Assembly: GCA_019925795.1 (NCBI GenBank)
Contig: CM034303.1
Coordinates: 5,208,001 to 5,272,000 of the forward strand
Direction of reading: 5' to 3'
DNA length: 64,000 nt
Source of the DNA: Dendrobium chrysotoxum
Lineage: Eukaryota; Streptophyta; Magnoliopsida; Asparagales; Orchidaceae
Under the pieces are notes generated by a model. The model was given only the letters and a program-made list of their open reading frames with translations. It was not told the DNA's origin and searched no databases. The position numbers and the translations under genes were made by a program. Positions 26,201 to 38,200 of the stretch are shown here, piece after piece. Position 1 is the stretch's first letter. Every line of letters begins with the position of its first letter.

Positions 26201-29200
26201 CCAACAAGCTTGTTGCGAGATAGAATATACGCGGCGATAGAGATTGAATTTTGCGTCCTAGCGTTGCACGAATATACAGCTCACAAACAGATAACACAAG
26301 ATTTTTACGTGCAAAACCCTGAAAAGGGAAAAACCACGGGGCCTAGCCCATTTGAAATGATTCCACTAAAACTTGAGTAGATTACAGGAGGCTGACTCGC
26401 CTCTGAGGGCGATCAGATTACAAGTTATCAACCGTCGGGTTGAAGTAAGGGGTATGTGAAAATCTGATGTCGTGCTGGCAGAACTTCAGGCCTTAGGCGG
26501 CAGTCTGGTGGATTGCAGGGCCTCAGGTGATGGTCCGGCGAAGAGCAGGGCCTCAGGTGGTGATTCAGCGAAGAGCAGGGCCTCAGGTGGTGGTCCGGCG
26601 AAGTGCAGGGCCTCAGGTGGTGGTCCGACGAATTATATGGCCTCAGGTGGTGGTCCGGCGAAGTGCGGGGACTCAGGTGGTGGTCCGGCGAAGTGCGGGG
26701 CCTTAGGTGGTGGTCCGGCGAAGAGCAGGGCCTCCGGTGATGGTCCGGCGAAGAGCAGGGCCTCCGGTGGTGGTCCGGCGAAGAGCAGGGCCTCATGAGG
26801 TGGTCCGGCGAAGAGCAGGGCCTCAGGTGGTGGTCCGACGAAGTGCAGGGCCTCAAGTGGTGGTCTGGCGAAGTGCAGGGCCTCAGGTGGTGGTCCGGCG
26901 AATTGCTGGGCCTCAAGTGGTGGTTCGAAGAAGTGCCGGGCCTCAAGTGGTGGTCCGGCAAAGTGCAAGGCCTCAGGTGGTGGTCCGACAAAGTGCAGGG
27001 CCTCAGGTGGTGGTCCGGCGAAGTGCAGAGCCTCAGGTGGTGGTTCGGCGGCACTCCGGCGTCAGGCGGTGGTCCGGCGGAACTCTGCAGTGGTCGAGGA
27101 GGAGCAAGGAGGCAAGAGCTCTCTCTTTTTCTCCTTAGGATTAGGTCCCTTTTTCAAGAGGAGAGGGGGCTCTATTTATAGATTTTTGTGAGTGGCATGG
27201 CCCGTAAATAGGTGGAAGATCAAGGGTAGTTAGGTAGTGGTTTGAATGGACGGCCGATATTGAATCCCTTGATCATGGACCTTTTGCTGGACATTTGAAG
27301 GTCTTAATGATGTCAAAATTTGGCGATCTTGGGCTAGTTGGATTCGTCTCGTCGAGACGCTCGATTCGACTATAAGTATGTCACATTTGGAGACCGTTTG
27401 GTAATCCAAATTATGGTTTGAACCTTCCAATAGCGCTTCAGACCCTTGATTTGGACCCATTTAGGCTCGGATTAGGTCGAATTTGGTGTCGTTGGGTTCG
27501 TATTTTTGAGACGCTCAGTTCGACTGTAAGTTTACTGAAATCGGAGTTCGGATGGTTTCAAATTTAATTTTTGAAGTTTCCAACTTAATTTTGCCTCAAG
27601 ATTCGTGACCGATCAAAATAATTTTTTGAGGATGTATCAGTTGCCCCCCATTTTCGGACGTCGAAGCTCCATAAGTCCGAAAATACGTTTTAGAATATTT
27701 AAAATTAGTCAAATCGTAAAAAGTGTCGAAAAATTACATTCCAAAATATAAAAAATTGCTCAAACTTGGTCATAGAGGCCCCACTGAGCTTCGAAAGTGC
27801 CGAAATTGAGTTTGGAACGCTGAAAAACATATCCGAAGACCCCAAAAACGTTCAATTTGGACTGTTGGGCATGAAAATCGAGTCCGAAACTTTTTGCTAC
27901 AGTAACTCTGCTACAGTTCCCGTTAGCTACAATGCCGCCATCTACCGTAGCAGTTTTCCATATTAACCACTAGCGGCTGCTCTAGTAACTGTTACCTACA
28001 GTTGTGGTTGCCACAGTAACCGCAGCTACAGTAACGGTTGCTACAGTAACAACGCCAAAAAAATTTTCCTTTTTTTCATAACTTCCCCCTCTTGCTATAA
28101 ATACCCCATAGGGGGTATGAGATCCTTGCACCTCTCTTCTCCTCCCTTCTTCTTTCATGTGAGGCCTTCTCCTGGCCCTGCACAGACGGTATCCCCTGTC
28201 CAGGCCAGGGCCCCTCTCTGCAATAAGGAGGTTCCCCCCTTCCGCCCTTCTGTCTTCCCTTCTTTCATCTGAGGCCTTCCCCTGGCCCTGCACAGGCGGT
28301 ATCCCCTGTCCAGGCCAGGGCCCCTCTCTGCAAGAAGGAGGTTTCCCCCTTCCGCCCTTCTCCCCTTCTGCATTCCCTTCTTTCATCTGAGGCCTTCCCC
28401 TGACCCTGTACAGGTGGCATCCCCTGTCCAGGCTAGGGCCCCTCACTGCAAGGAGGAGGTTCCCCCCTTCCGCCCTTCTGCCATTCTGCCTTCTCTTCTT
28501 TCATTTGAGGCCTTCCTCTGGCCCTGCACAGGCGGTATCCCCTGTCTAGGCCAGGGCCCCTCACCGCAAGAAGGAGATTTCTCCCCACTTTTTGAGAGAC
28601 CATGCAGAGGGCCGACGTTAGTCGATGGAAGTCTGGCAACGGAGGGAAGTCTGACGTCAGGAAGAGGTCCGGTGATGGGTAGTAGTCCGATGATGGGTAG
28701 GAACTCGGCGTCGGGTAGAAGTCCTGTGAGAGTCCGACGATCGGTAGTAGTCCGACGACGGGTAGGAACTCAGCGTACGGTAGAACTCCGACAAAGGTCC
28801 GGTGACGGGTAAAAGTTCAGCATCGGGTAAAACTCCGACGAAGGTCCAACGACGGGTAGAAAGTACGATGTCGGGTAAGAGCACGACGTCGGGTAGAAGC
28901 ATGACGTTGGGTAGAAGCACGGAGTCGGGTAGAAGTCCGACGAAAGTCCCTCAACAGGCAAAAGTCCCGTAATAGAAGGAAGCTCGACGTCGGGCAGACG
29001 TTCGACGAAAGTCCCTCGACGGGCAGAAGTCCCGCAATATGAGGAAGCTCGGCGTCGGGCAGAAGTCCGACGAAAGTCCCTCGACGGGTAGAAGTCCGGC
29101 ATCGGGTAGAAGCACGGAGTCAGGTAGAAGTCCAACGAAAGTCCCTCGACGGGCAGAAGTCCCGCTATAGGAGGAAGCTCAGCGCCGGGCAGAAGTCCAA

Positions 29201-32200
29201 CAAAAGTCCCTCGACGGGCAGAAGTCCGACGTCGGGTAGAAGTCCGACGAAAGTCCCTCGACGGGCAGAAGTCCGACGTCGGGTAGAAGCACGGAGTCAG
29301 GTAGAAGTCCGACGAAAGTCCCTCGACGGGCAGAAGTCCCGCAATAGGAGGAAGCTCGGCGTCGGGCAGAAGTCCGACAAAAGTCCCTCGACGGACAGAA
29401 GTCCGGCGTTGGGTAGAACTCCGACGAAGGTCCGAAGTACGACGTCGGGGAAGAGCACAACGTCAGGTAGAAGCACGACGTTGGGTAGAAGTCCAGTGTC
29501 AGGTAGAGATCCGACGAAAGTCCCTCGATGGGAAAAAGTCCCGCAATAGGAAGAAGCTCGGCGTCGGGCAGAAGTCCGACGAAAGTCCCTCGATGGGCAG
29601 AAGTCTGGCGTCGGGTAGAAGCACAGAGTCGGGTAGAAGTCCGACGAATGTCCGGTGACTGGCAAAAGTCCGGCGTCGGGTAGATATCCGACGAGGATCA
29701 TGCGACGCGCAGAAGTCCGGCGTCGGGTAGAAGAGCGTAGGTCAATAGCATCCGCCAAAGATGTGTGACCTTTCTGAGATTGTATGTCAGAGTCCTTCTC
29801 GATGACATTAACTTGTGCGTGAGAGTTTGAGGGAATCCACCAAGAATGTACGACTTATCTGAGGTTGTATGTCAGAGCCCTGCTCGATGACGTCAACCTG
29901 TGTGGAGAAGGTCGAGAGAATCCACCAAAGATGTATGACATATCCAAGGTTGTATATCAGAGTCCTGCTTGATGATGTTAACATGTGTGGAAGAGGTCAA
30001 GAGAATCCACCAAGGATGTATGACCTATCCGAGGTTGTATGTCAGAGCCCTGCTCAATGACATTAACCTGTGTGGAAGAGGTCGGATCGAATCCCCCTAG
30101 GATTGATCATTCAATGATTGAGACACAATAAAGATTGCGTATTTCTCGAACCAAGGATAAAGAGACTATACTCATCAGTAGTTTTCATTATCATCATTTT
30201 ATATTCTTTTTAAAGAAGTAGACAATATCAAACTAGAGTTACAACACACCACTATATTATATAGAAAAATATAACAACTCCCTGGTACAATTTAGGGATA
30301 CAAGAGTTACATCATGCTAAGCACATACGCACATGGACAACATAATATTTGACTTGGGAGGAAAATATTAGAGACATCAAAGCAGCACCCTACATATAAA
30401 ATAGGCACAATGAAACAAGACGACTACTATTACTAATACAAATACATAGACTATGTGATCATTTGATCTCACCAACCATTTCAATATTATTCAATAGTTG
30501 TCCTTGTTGTTGTTGATTTTGCCCCCCAGCATCATCTTGAGTAGGTGGGCTTTTGATGAATTTTTGGAGATATTCTTGTCGGATCAACCTCTCAATCTCA
30601 TCCTTGAGTTGTTTGCAAGCTTCAGTAGCGTGTCCACGACTACGGTGGAGATGACAGTATTGATCTTGATTTCCTATATTCGGCTTCAAAGGGTTTGGCC
30701 ACTTAATATTTTCTTGATCTTAGATGGCCATCAACACATTTGCTCAAGGGGTATTGAGTGGTGTATACTCCTCTTCTTGTCGAAACTCATGTCGTGGTAC
30801 TGGGGGTCTAGGAGAAAAGTTTTTCTTTGGTTGTGAGAAAGAGTCCTCTATTGTAGGGGCATTTTTGCGCTTTCCAGAAGTTTGCTCAAATTACTTTTTA
30901 TGGGAATTAATAGCTTCATCCACTGATATTTGCACCGTCATTCGATAGATCAGGTCAGCATATGAGGGAATCGTGTCTCGCATAAGTGCTGAGTAGAAGG
31001 GGCCAGGACGAAGCTCTCCAAGAAAAACGCCTCTAAGTAACTCGGGATCTACTCCCGAAATTTGTCGAGCTTCAGCATAAAATCTCTGGAAGTATTCCTT
31101 GAGGGACTCACTTTCATTCTAGCGGATCCCCGAGAGGTGAGAAGAGTCCTTAACTATTCTTTGATTGGCAACAAATTGTTCGACGAACACCTTGGCCAAT
31201 TTGACGAACATGGGAATGGATCCAGCTGGGAGTGAGTAAAACCATGTTCGTGCTTGCCCTTTGAGGGTGGCAGGAAAGACCTGGCAAAGCAGTGCATCTG
31301 AGGCTCGCTGAATGTGCATTATAGTTCTGTAGTGGTCGATATGCTCGTACGGGTCAGATGTCCCGTCATAGGGATCGATGCTGGGTAGCTTGAATCCTGC
31401 CGGGATAGGATGCTGAAGAATGGCCTCAGTCAGAGGTGATAACTCCTGAAAATCCCATGGGCGAAGAGGTTGCCTCACACCTCCCACAGGAAATTCTTCT
31501 CGAACCAGCCTTCGCAGTTCATGCCTCAAGGCGTTGCGGGGGAGCTCAGCAATATGTGGCCGGGCTAAGCCTTCGGGAGCGTTCGGAGAAATGCGGTGTT
31601 GCTGATCTGCTCGTGAGGGATGGGTAGAGCTAGCGGTGTCAGCAAGTTCATCATCTTGGCGTGTCGGAGGATGTCTCCTTGGTGGAGGGAGAGGAAACTC
31701 GACATGGAGGTGATTCCGCGGAATATCATCGACCCGTGGTGGATCCCGGGGGAGCAGAACCTCGTCAAGGGGTGCTAGTGTAGGTTGTCGGGTCTCTCGT
31801 AAGAGTTGAAGGATCTGCTTCTGGGAATCCTCCATCCTCATAATGCGTCTTCCAGGGACGGTCCTGAAGTTTCTTCTCCGGTAGAGTTTCGACCACCGGG
31901 ATGAAAAGAGGCAGATGCCTGGCGTCCCTGATTCAGGGACTGATTCCGAGATTGATGTGAATTGGAGCGGGAGGCTCCCAGGATGCGATTACTGCGCCTA
32001 TTGGCCATTGCGGTGGTGCTTAAGGATAGTGAGATTGGCAGATTCCCACAGACGGCGCCAAACTGTTGCGGGCTAAAATATACACGATGATAGAGATTGA
32101 ATTTTGCGTCATAGCGTTGCATGAATATCCAGCTCACACACAGAGAACACAAGATTTTTACGTGAAAAACCCTGAAAAGGGAAAAATCATGGGGCCTGGC

Positions 32201-35200
32201 CCAGTTGAAATGATTCAAGTAGAACTTGAGTAGATTACAGGGGGCTGACTCACCTCTGAGGGCGATCAGATTACAAGTTATCAACCGTCGGGTTGAAGTA
32301 AGGGGTATGTGAAAATCTGATGTCGTGTTGGCGGAACTTCGGGCCCTAGGCGGTAGTCTGGTGGATTGCAGGGCCTCATGTGGTGGTCCGGCGAAGAGCA
32401 GGGTCTCAGGTGGTGGTCCGGCGAAGTGCAGGGCCTCAGGTGGTGGTCCGGCGAATTGTGGGGCCTCATGTGGTGGTCCGGTGAAGTGCGGGGCCTCAGG
32501 TGGTGGTCCGACGAAGTGCGGGGACTCAGGTGGTGGTCCGGCGAAGAACAGGGCCTCCGGTGGTGGTCCGGCGAAAGAGCAGGGCCTCTGGTGGTGGTTC
32601 GGTGAAGAGCAGGGCCTTAGGTGGTGGTCCGGCGAAGAGCAGGGCCTCAGGTGGTGGTCCGGCGAAGTGCAGGGCCTCAGGTGGTGGTCCGGCGAATTGC
32701 AAGGCCTCAGGTGGTGGTCCGGCGAATTGCGGGGCCTAGGTGGTGGTCCGGCGAAGTGCAGGGCCTCAGGTGGTGGTCCGGCGAAGTCCAGGGCCTCAGG
32801 TGGTGGTCCGACAAAGTGCAGAGCCTCAGGTGGTGGTCCGGCGGCACTCCGGCGTCAGGCGGTGGTCCGGCGGAGCTCCGGCGGTGGTCGAGGAGGAGCA
32901 AAGGGCAAGAGCTCTCTCTTTTTCTCCTTAGGATTAGGTTACTTTTTCAAGAGGAGAGGGGGCTCTATTTATAGATTTTCGTGAGTGGCATGACCCATAA
33001 ATAGATGGAAGATCAAGGGTAGTTAGGGAGTGGTTTGAATGAACGGCCGATGTTGAATCCCTTGATCATGGACCGTTTGCTGGACATTTGAAGGTCTTAA
33101 TGATGTCAAAATTTGATGATCTTGGGCTAGTTGGATTCGTCTCGTCGAGATGCTCGATTCGACTATAAGTATGTCGCATTTGGAGACCGTTTGGTAATCC
33201 AAATTATGGTTTGAACCTTTCAATAGCGCTTCGGACCCTTGATTTGGACCCATTTGGGCTCGGATTGGGTCGAATTTGGTGTCGTTGGGTTCGTATTTTC
33301 GAGACGCTCAGTTCGACTGTAAGTTTACTGAAATCGGAGTTCGGATGGTCCCAAATTTAATTTTTGAAGTTTCCAACTTGATTTTGCCTCGAGATTCGTG
33401 CCCGATCAAAATAATTTTTTGAGGATGTATCAAAGCTAAAAAAAATATGCACAAATTTCACTTGTCGCATCAAATGCACCACAATTGGGATTTTGAGAAT
33501 TTTGAGTTATTGTATTTTATACTTGCAATGAGACAAGATCTGTGAGGGCGAATATACACAAAAATGATTATTCCTAGCTCTCCTTTATATATACAAAGAG
33601 AGAGAATGGAGAAACATAGAGAGAAAGATGCAAAATAGGGGAGGAGATGGTGGCGAGATTGGCGGAAGAATAAAGGAGAGATAGGGGATAGCTCGTTGGC
33701 GTTGGAGTAAAATGGAGAGATCTTCGACTAGGTATGGAACGACGATTCAAGGGGGTTCACCGGCGGTGGGATTTGGGAGAAAAAGGGCAGTAGCATGTGA
33801 AGAAGAGGTCGTCAACAAGTGAGATGGAGAAGGTGCATGAGAACCTGCAGGTGGGGAGATGGGCTGATGCTTATGGGAGAAATTATTCTGTGTGGATTCC
33901 GAACGTAGAGCTATGTCCGAACACCAATAAAATTGTTACGCGTGGTTTGCCTACGTGGAAGCTGCCGACGTTAATTTTCTACGTGGATATTCATTTGTCT
34001 TGCAACTCGACCCGGTCCAAATCTTGTCTTGCAGCCCGATCGGTTCAAAACATAAAACTTAGGGTTGGCGCTTCTTTTTTTTTTTTTAGGATTTCAGCCG
34101 CGAATCACAACAATATATAAGGCTTTTAGCAAAAAATTTCGTTGAAAAAATATCTATGAAGATGAAGATGAAGATTGATCTGGAGGAAGACGTTTCTTTT
34201 TACGAGCTGATAATATTCTCACAGAGCGCAGAGCCCGAAAATCGGTATGCAGATGTCTAGGAAGCGAGCTCCCATGAAGCAGAACAGTTAAAAGAAATGC
34301 AACCAGAGGGAAAGTTCAGCTTATCGGTGAAGTTCGCCTCCTTGCATGTTTTCTTTACAACAATGTAGCCATTATACATATTTCCAAAATTAATTATGAA
34401 GTCCTAGTTACCCTAAAAGAGACGTTTCTTTTGACGTATTTATTGCATTTTTACTGTGTAATTAATATTTATTTATAGCTACACCAAAGCTGGTTGTCAA
34501 TTAAATGTACTTATATTTATTTGTAATGATTGAATGTTAAATAAATCATTTTATACAATTATTTGAAAAAAATGACCTGGATTGAATGATTGAACCAAGA
34601 ATTTATTGCATTTTTATTGTGTATTCACTACATATTTAGCTCATAGTTGATGCGTATTTTCTACGTATGTAGTGCATACTTACTGCTTCTTTAGTGAATA
34701 TTACAAATCTTTTAGTTGTAATTATTTTTGTTGTATTTATTTAATTAGGGTGTCGTATAATATGGATAGTACTTTATTGAATGTTTGACCTCTTTTATTA
34801 TTGTCATTATGTTGTTACCTGTATCTCTACTATTGTTTGCTAGGCTTTTGGTTGAGGTGGACGTTTGGCTCTATCTCTTAGTATTGATCGCTCTTTTATT
34901 ATTGTTTTGACCTAATTTATTGCTTTCTCTATTATTGATTTGACCATCTTCTCTATATAAGCTTGTTCGTAATGGAATACGGTGTGTGGTTTTTACAAAA
35001 ATTTCAACTACGTATTTGCAACTACATAGCGAATATGTGGCACTCGCTATCCAGTTAGCCAGCATTGCCGCCTTTTCGTGGAATTCCAACGCTGATGGTT
35101 TAACAAAACTGAGTGCCTAAACCTTCAGCACATGAATTGCCATGAAGAGGCGACATTGCAATACGTATATAATTATCAGATACACATGCACCTGCACAGC

Positions 35201-38200
35201 CATCCAATATTGACTAATTATTACGTGGGGAGTTTTGATAGTCAAGATTTGTTGTGTATTCGCTATATTTACGTAGAAGATATACAGAAATTATGCATAA
35301 TTTACGCAAAAGATACGCAGAAATTATGCAGAAGGTACGTAAATGGTACGCATATTTTAGGCATTAATTACGCAACTTTCTGAATGTTTTTGTTTATTAT
35401 GATTTAGTATGTTTACTTGTTTATTATTTTTATGATCCATAGTATTTATGTTAAAATGTTAGGGTTTTATGTTACAACAAATATGGAGAGAATACCGAAA
35501 AAATACGCTGGAAAATAAATATCAGCCAACAATTATGTAGTTATAAAACATTAATACTCTATAAAGAGTCGAGAATGATCAATCTGTTATACGCAAAAAA
35601 ATGCAATTATTACGGAGTACATAAGCAAAGAAAACCATCAATCTGTGTTAACTTGTTTATAATAATTTGTTAATGAAGCAAAGAAAACACATTATTATGT
35701 TATACGCAATAAAAATGCAGTTATTACAGTGTAAAATCACAGTTAATAGCACAAGCAACTAACCAGCCTTTTTATTTTTGCAGGTGACGCCATTTGCGCA
35801 GGAACCGATAGAAGAGAACGCCGAAAGTTGCAAGGAGAATTTTTTGAAGGAACTTCAGAGAACTGCGAATGCCGGATTGAAAATCGAATAGGCACATAAA
35901 ATGTGAAAATTTTCCGTTATTTCACTTTTTTATCTTCCTCTAGGCAGGTGGGTGTCGGTTGGGCTGACAAGACATTAAAATCAGGTCGGTAATCTATGCG
36001 AACTATCCATGTAGGCAAACAATGCATAACAATTTTATTGGCATCCGGACGTAGCTCTACATCCAAAATCCGCACAGAATAATTTCTTTGCTTATGGCAG
36101 TAACTACAAGTGGGAAAAGGAGCGTGGGGTGGGGGTCGGGGAAGGTGCGGGCTAGGCTTTATTTTTTTTATTTGGGTTTCTCAACAAAATAGTAATTTTA
36201 TAGCAAAAAAAATTTTATTCAAAAAGCTTTTATAATAAAAAATTAATTTAAAAAATAATAAGAAGACTGTCCCCAATGAAACCAAAATGCAAGAAGACAC
36301 TGAGCACATTGAGCTACAGTGCTAGCGAGATTCAGATTCCAAAATTTTAACTTGTATTTTTTATTTTTAACAGCAAATCTTTATATAATTAATATAAAAC
36401 TAAATTTAAAATGATCAATTTACGTTAAATTTGAATAAAATTAATAATAATTCAGTCAAAACAAATTATTTAATTTTTTTATTTTAATTGTGTATTGATT
36501 TGACATTTAATTTCGTTTGGAACAACTCTATACCATAATTTTTTTTTCTATTTTTAAGAAATTTTTATACTAAAACATAACTTTACAAAACAGTAAGAAA
36601 GTAATACCAAATGAAGCTTAGACTAATCAAATTTCAACATTCTCACGTGAAGTTTTTGCAGTTTCTCTTAGAATAGAGATATGGGTAATAGGTTTACAGC
36701 TAATTTTGATGCTCCAAGCGGGTCTATGAAGTCCAGTTCGCTAATCGCCCGTGCCCAAGCAATTTTTGCATAACTTAACGTTTGTAGTCGGCCATTTTCA
36801 TCGTGTAGCAATTTGATGACGCAGGAGATCTTTTCAAGGTATTTTCAAACACTAACAATGTTTTGCAAAATGAGCAATTTTGCCTGACATTTTGTTTGTA
36901 GTTTGAAATTTTCATCAAATTCCACCAATTTGATTGTGAGAGCTCTCAATTGGTTTGTCGATACTTTGGACACATCGAGTAGCACATGTTGTGGAATAGA
37001 CCGTGGTTTTTTAGTGATTTCACTTTTACAATTTTTTGTAAAGGTGATCGTAAAACTACTATGCAGGAAGTAACTTTTTGGAAAGCTGTTGTAAAAAGCA
37101 ACTTCCTAGCATAAAAATTATCTTAAAACAGCGAAAAAATAGTGGCCAAACAAAAGCTCTGGTTACGAACTAAAAAAATAGTAGTAAGAAAGCTACCCCA
37201 AACGAAGCCTTACCCTCAATATATGTGCAAGTTCCAGTGCTATTAAACTCAACGACTAATTTAACAAACGATGGTAAGGCTTCATTTGGGATGGCTTTCT
37301 TATTGCTTCTTAAAGCAGTTTTTTAGTATAAAAATTTAATTTTTAAATTAGAAAGCTGCTTTAAGAAGCAGTAAGGAAGCTGCCCCAAAACGAAGCCTAA
37401 ATCTAAAAATTGTCCATGCAAAGTAGTTACAGAAATCTTAAACTGTTAACTTAAACTTACTTGTTGGAGCAGTCGTCCCTGCATCGCCCATGCTATCACA
37501 TAGAACAGTCCATGCAATGTGAAAATAGCCATGGTGAGATGTCCCAGCCAGACGTGATATCGAGTAGCTTGCTCAAATGGAATATCTGTCATTCGGAGAA
37601 GAATGGACCCTCTTGCAATGGGAAGAAATAGAAATGCTAAACAAAATAGTCCAATTAAACCCAAACGAAGCCCAATAATCTCCAGCATCAACAAACTGCA
37701 GTTCAAATTAACCCACAAATGAGATCAAGAACTGGAGTGAATGGAGCAGAGAATTATGCACAAGTGTGTTTATGTTTGAACAGGCTGCGGCTACAGCAAC
37801 AGAGCACTATTCATTGTGGAACTTACAGAAATGTGCTCAGCATTCAGAATGCAGAGTGCATAGAACGTATTATAGGGAAGAAGATATGTAATATAGAACT
37901 ATATATGAAACTATTCAACAAGAACTAAAGGGGAAAAAATGGCTTCAAATAGAGTAACGACAAAAATTAATTTCCATCAGCAGAAACCTGGAAATGAGCG
38001 GTTCCAGGCAAAGGCTTCATTTGGGATGGCTTTCTTACTGCTTATTAAAGTAGCTTTTTAGTACAAAACTTTTAATTTTTATACTAAAAAATTGCTTTAA
38101 GAAGCAGTAAGAAAGCAGTCCCAAACAAAAACTTTTATCGATTTCATAAACATCAGGTTCAACATTTCTGGCTTTTGAAGAAGGGATGAGAAAATAATTA

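Larger units (their letters stand above)
27640..30135 (+). promoter_or_regulatory. Antisense LTR-promoter-like unit replacing pol
   Basis: Opposite in orientation to the element. It contains a U3-like stretch rich in GCTACAGTAAC motifs (27895-28055), a clear TATA box (TTGCTATAAATACCCC, about 28092-28107), three tandem arrays, and an AATAAA signal (ACACAATAAAGATTG, about 30123-30137). The layout (TATA, pyrimidine-rich leader, minisatellites, poly(A) signal) copies that of the family's own LTRs. Tat-lineage elements such as Grande are known to carry antisense transcription units at this place. Function is inferred. Confidence 0.5.
26211..33432 (-). mobile_element. Complete gag-only LTR retrotransposon (Ty3/Gypsy, Tat-like)
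   Basis: Two LTRs in the same orientation bound a 7222-bp unit flanked by a 5-bp duplication AAGCT (26206-26210 and 33433-33437). LTR ends read TGATACATCC and GCAACA on the element strand. A primer-binding-site-like TGGCGCCGTCTGTGGG follows the 5' LTR (about 32061-32046). A G-rich polypurine tract with GGGGGG (27640-27654) precedes the 3' LTR. The only element protein recognisable is a broken gag. Protease, reverse transcriptase, RNase H and integrase are absent. This matches the non-autonomous class called TR-GAG. It lies in FRO intron 4 in the same orientation as the gene. Confidence 0.9.

Noticed and set aside
26428..27181. Several long repeat-protein ORFs on both strands
   Set aside because: All are frames through the 30-bp minisatellite, and both strands and several frames are open at once. 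Kept only as a low-interest finding.
28155..29758. Large Pro/Arg- and Tyr/Phe-rich ORFs on both strands
   Set aside because: They follow tandem arrays and change with unit phase. No domain recognisable.
29752..30091. Regular ~85-bp repeats, CRISPR-like at first sight
   Set aside because: The units are contiguous and wholly repeated, without unique spacers, inside a plant retrotransposon.
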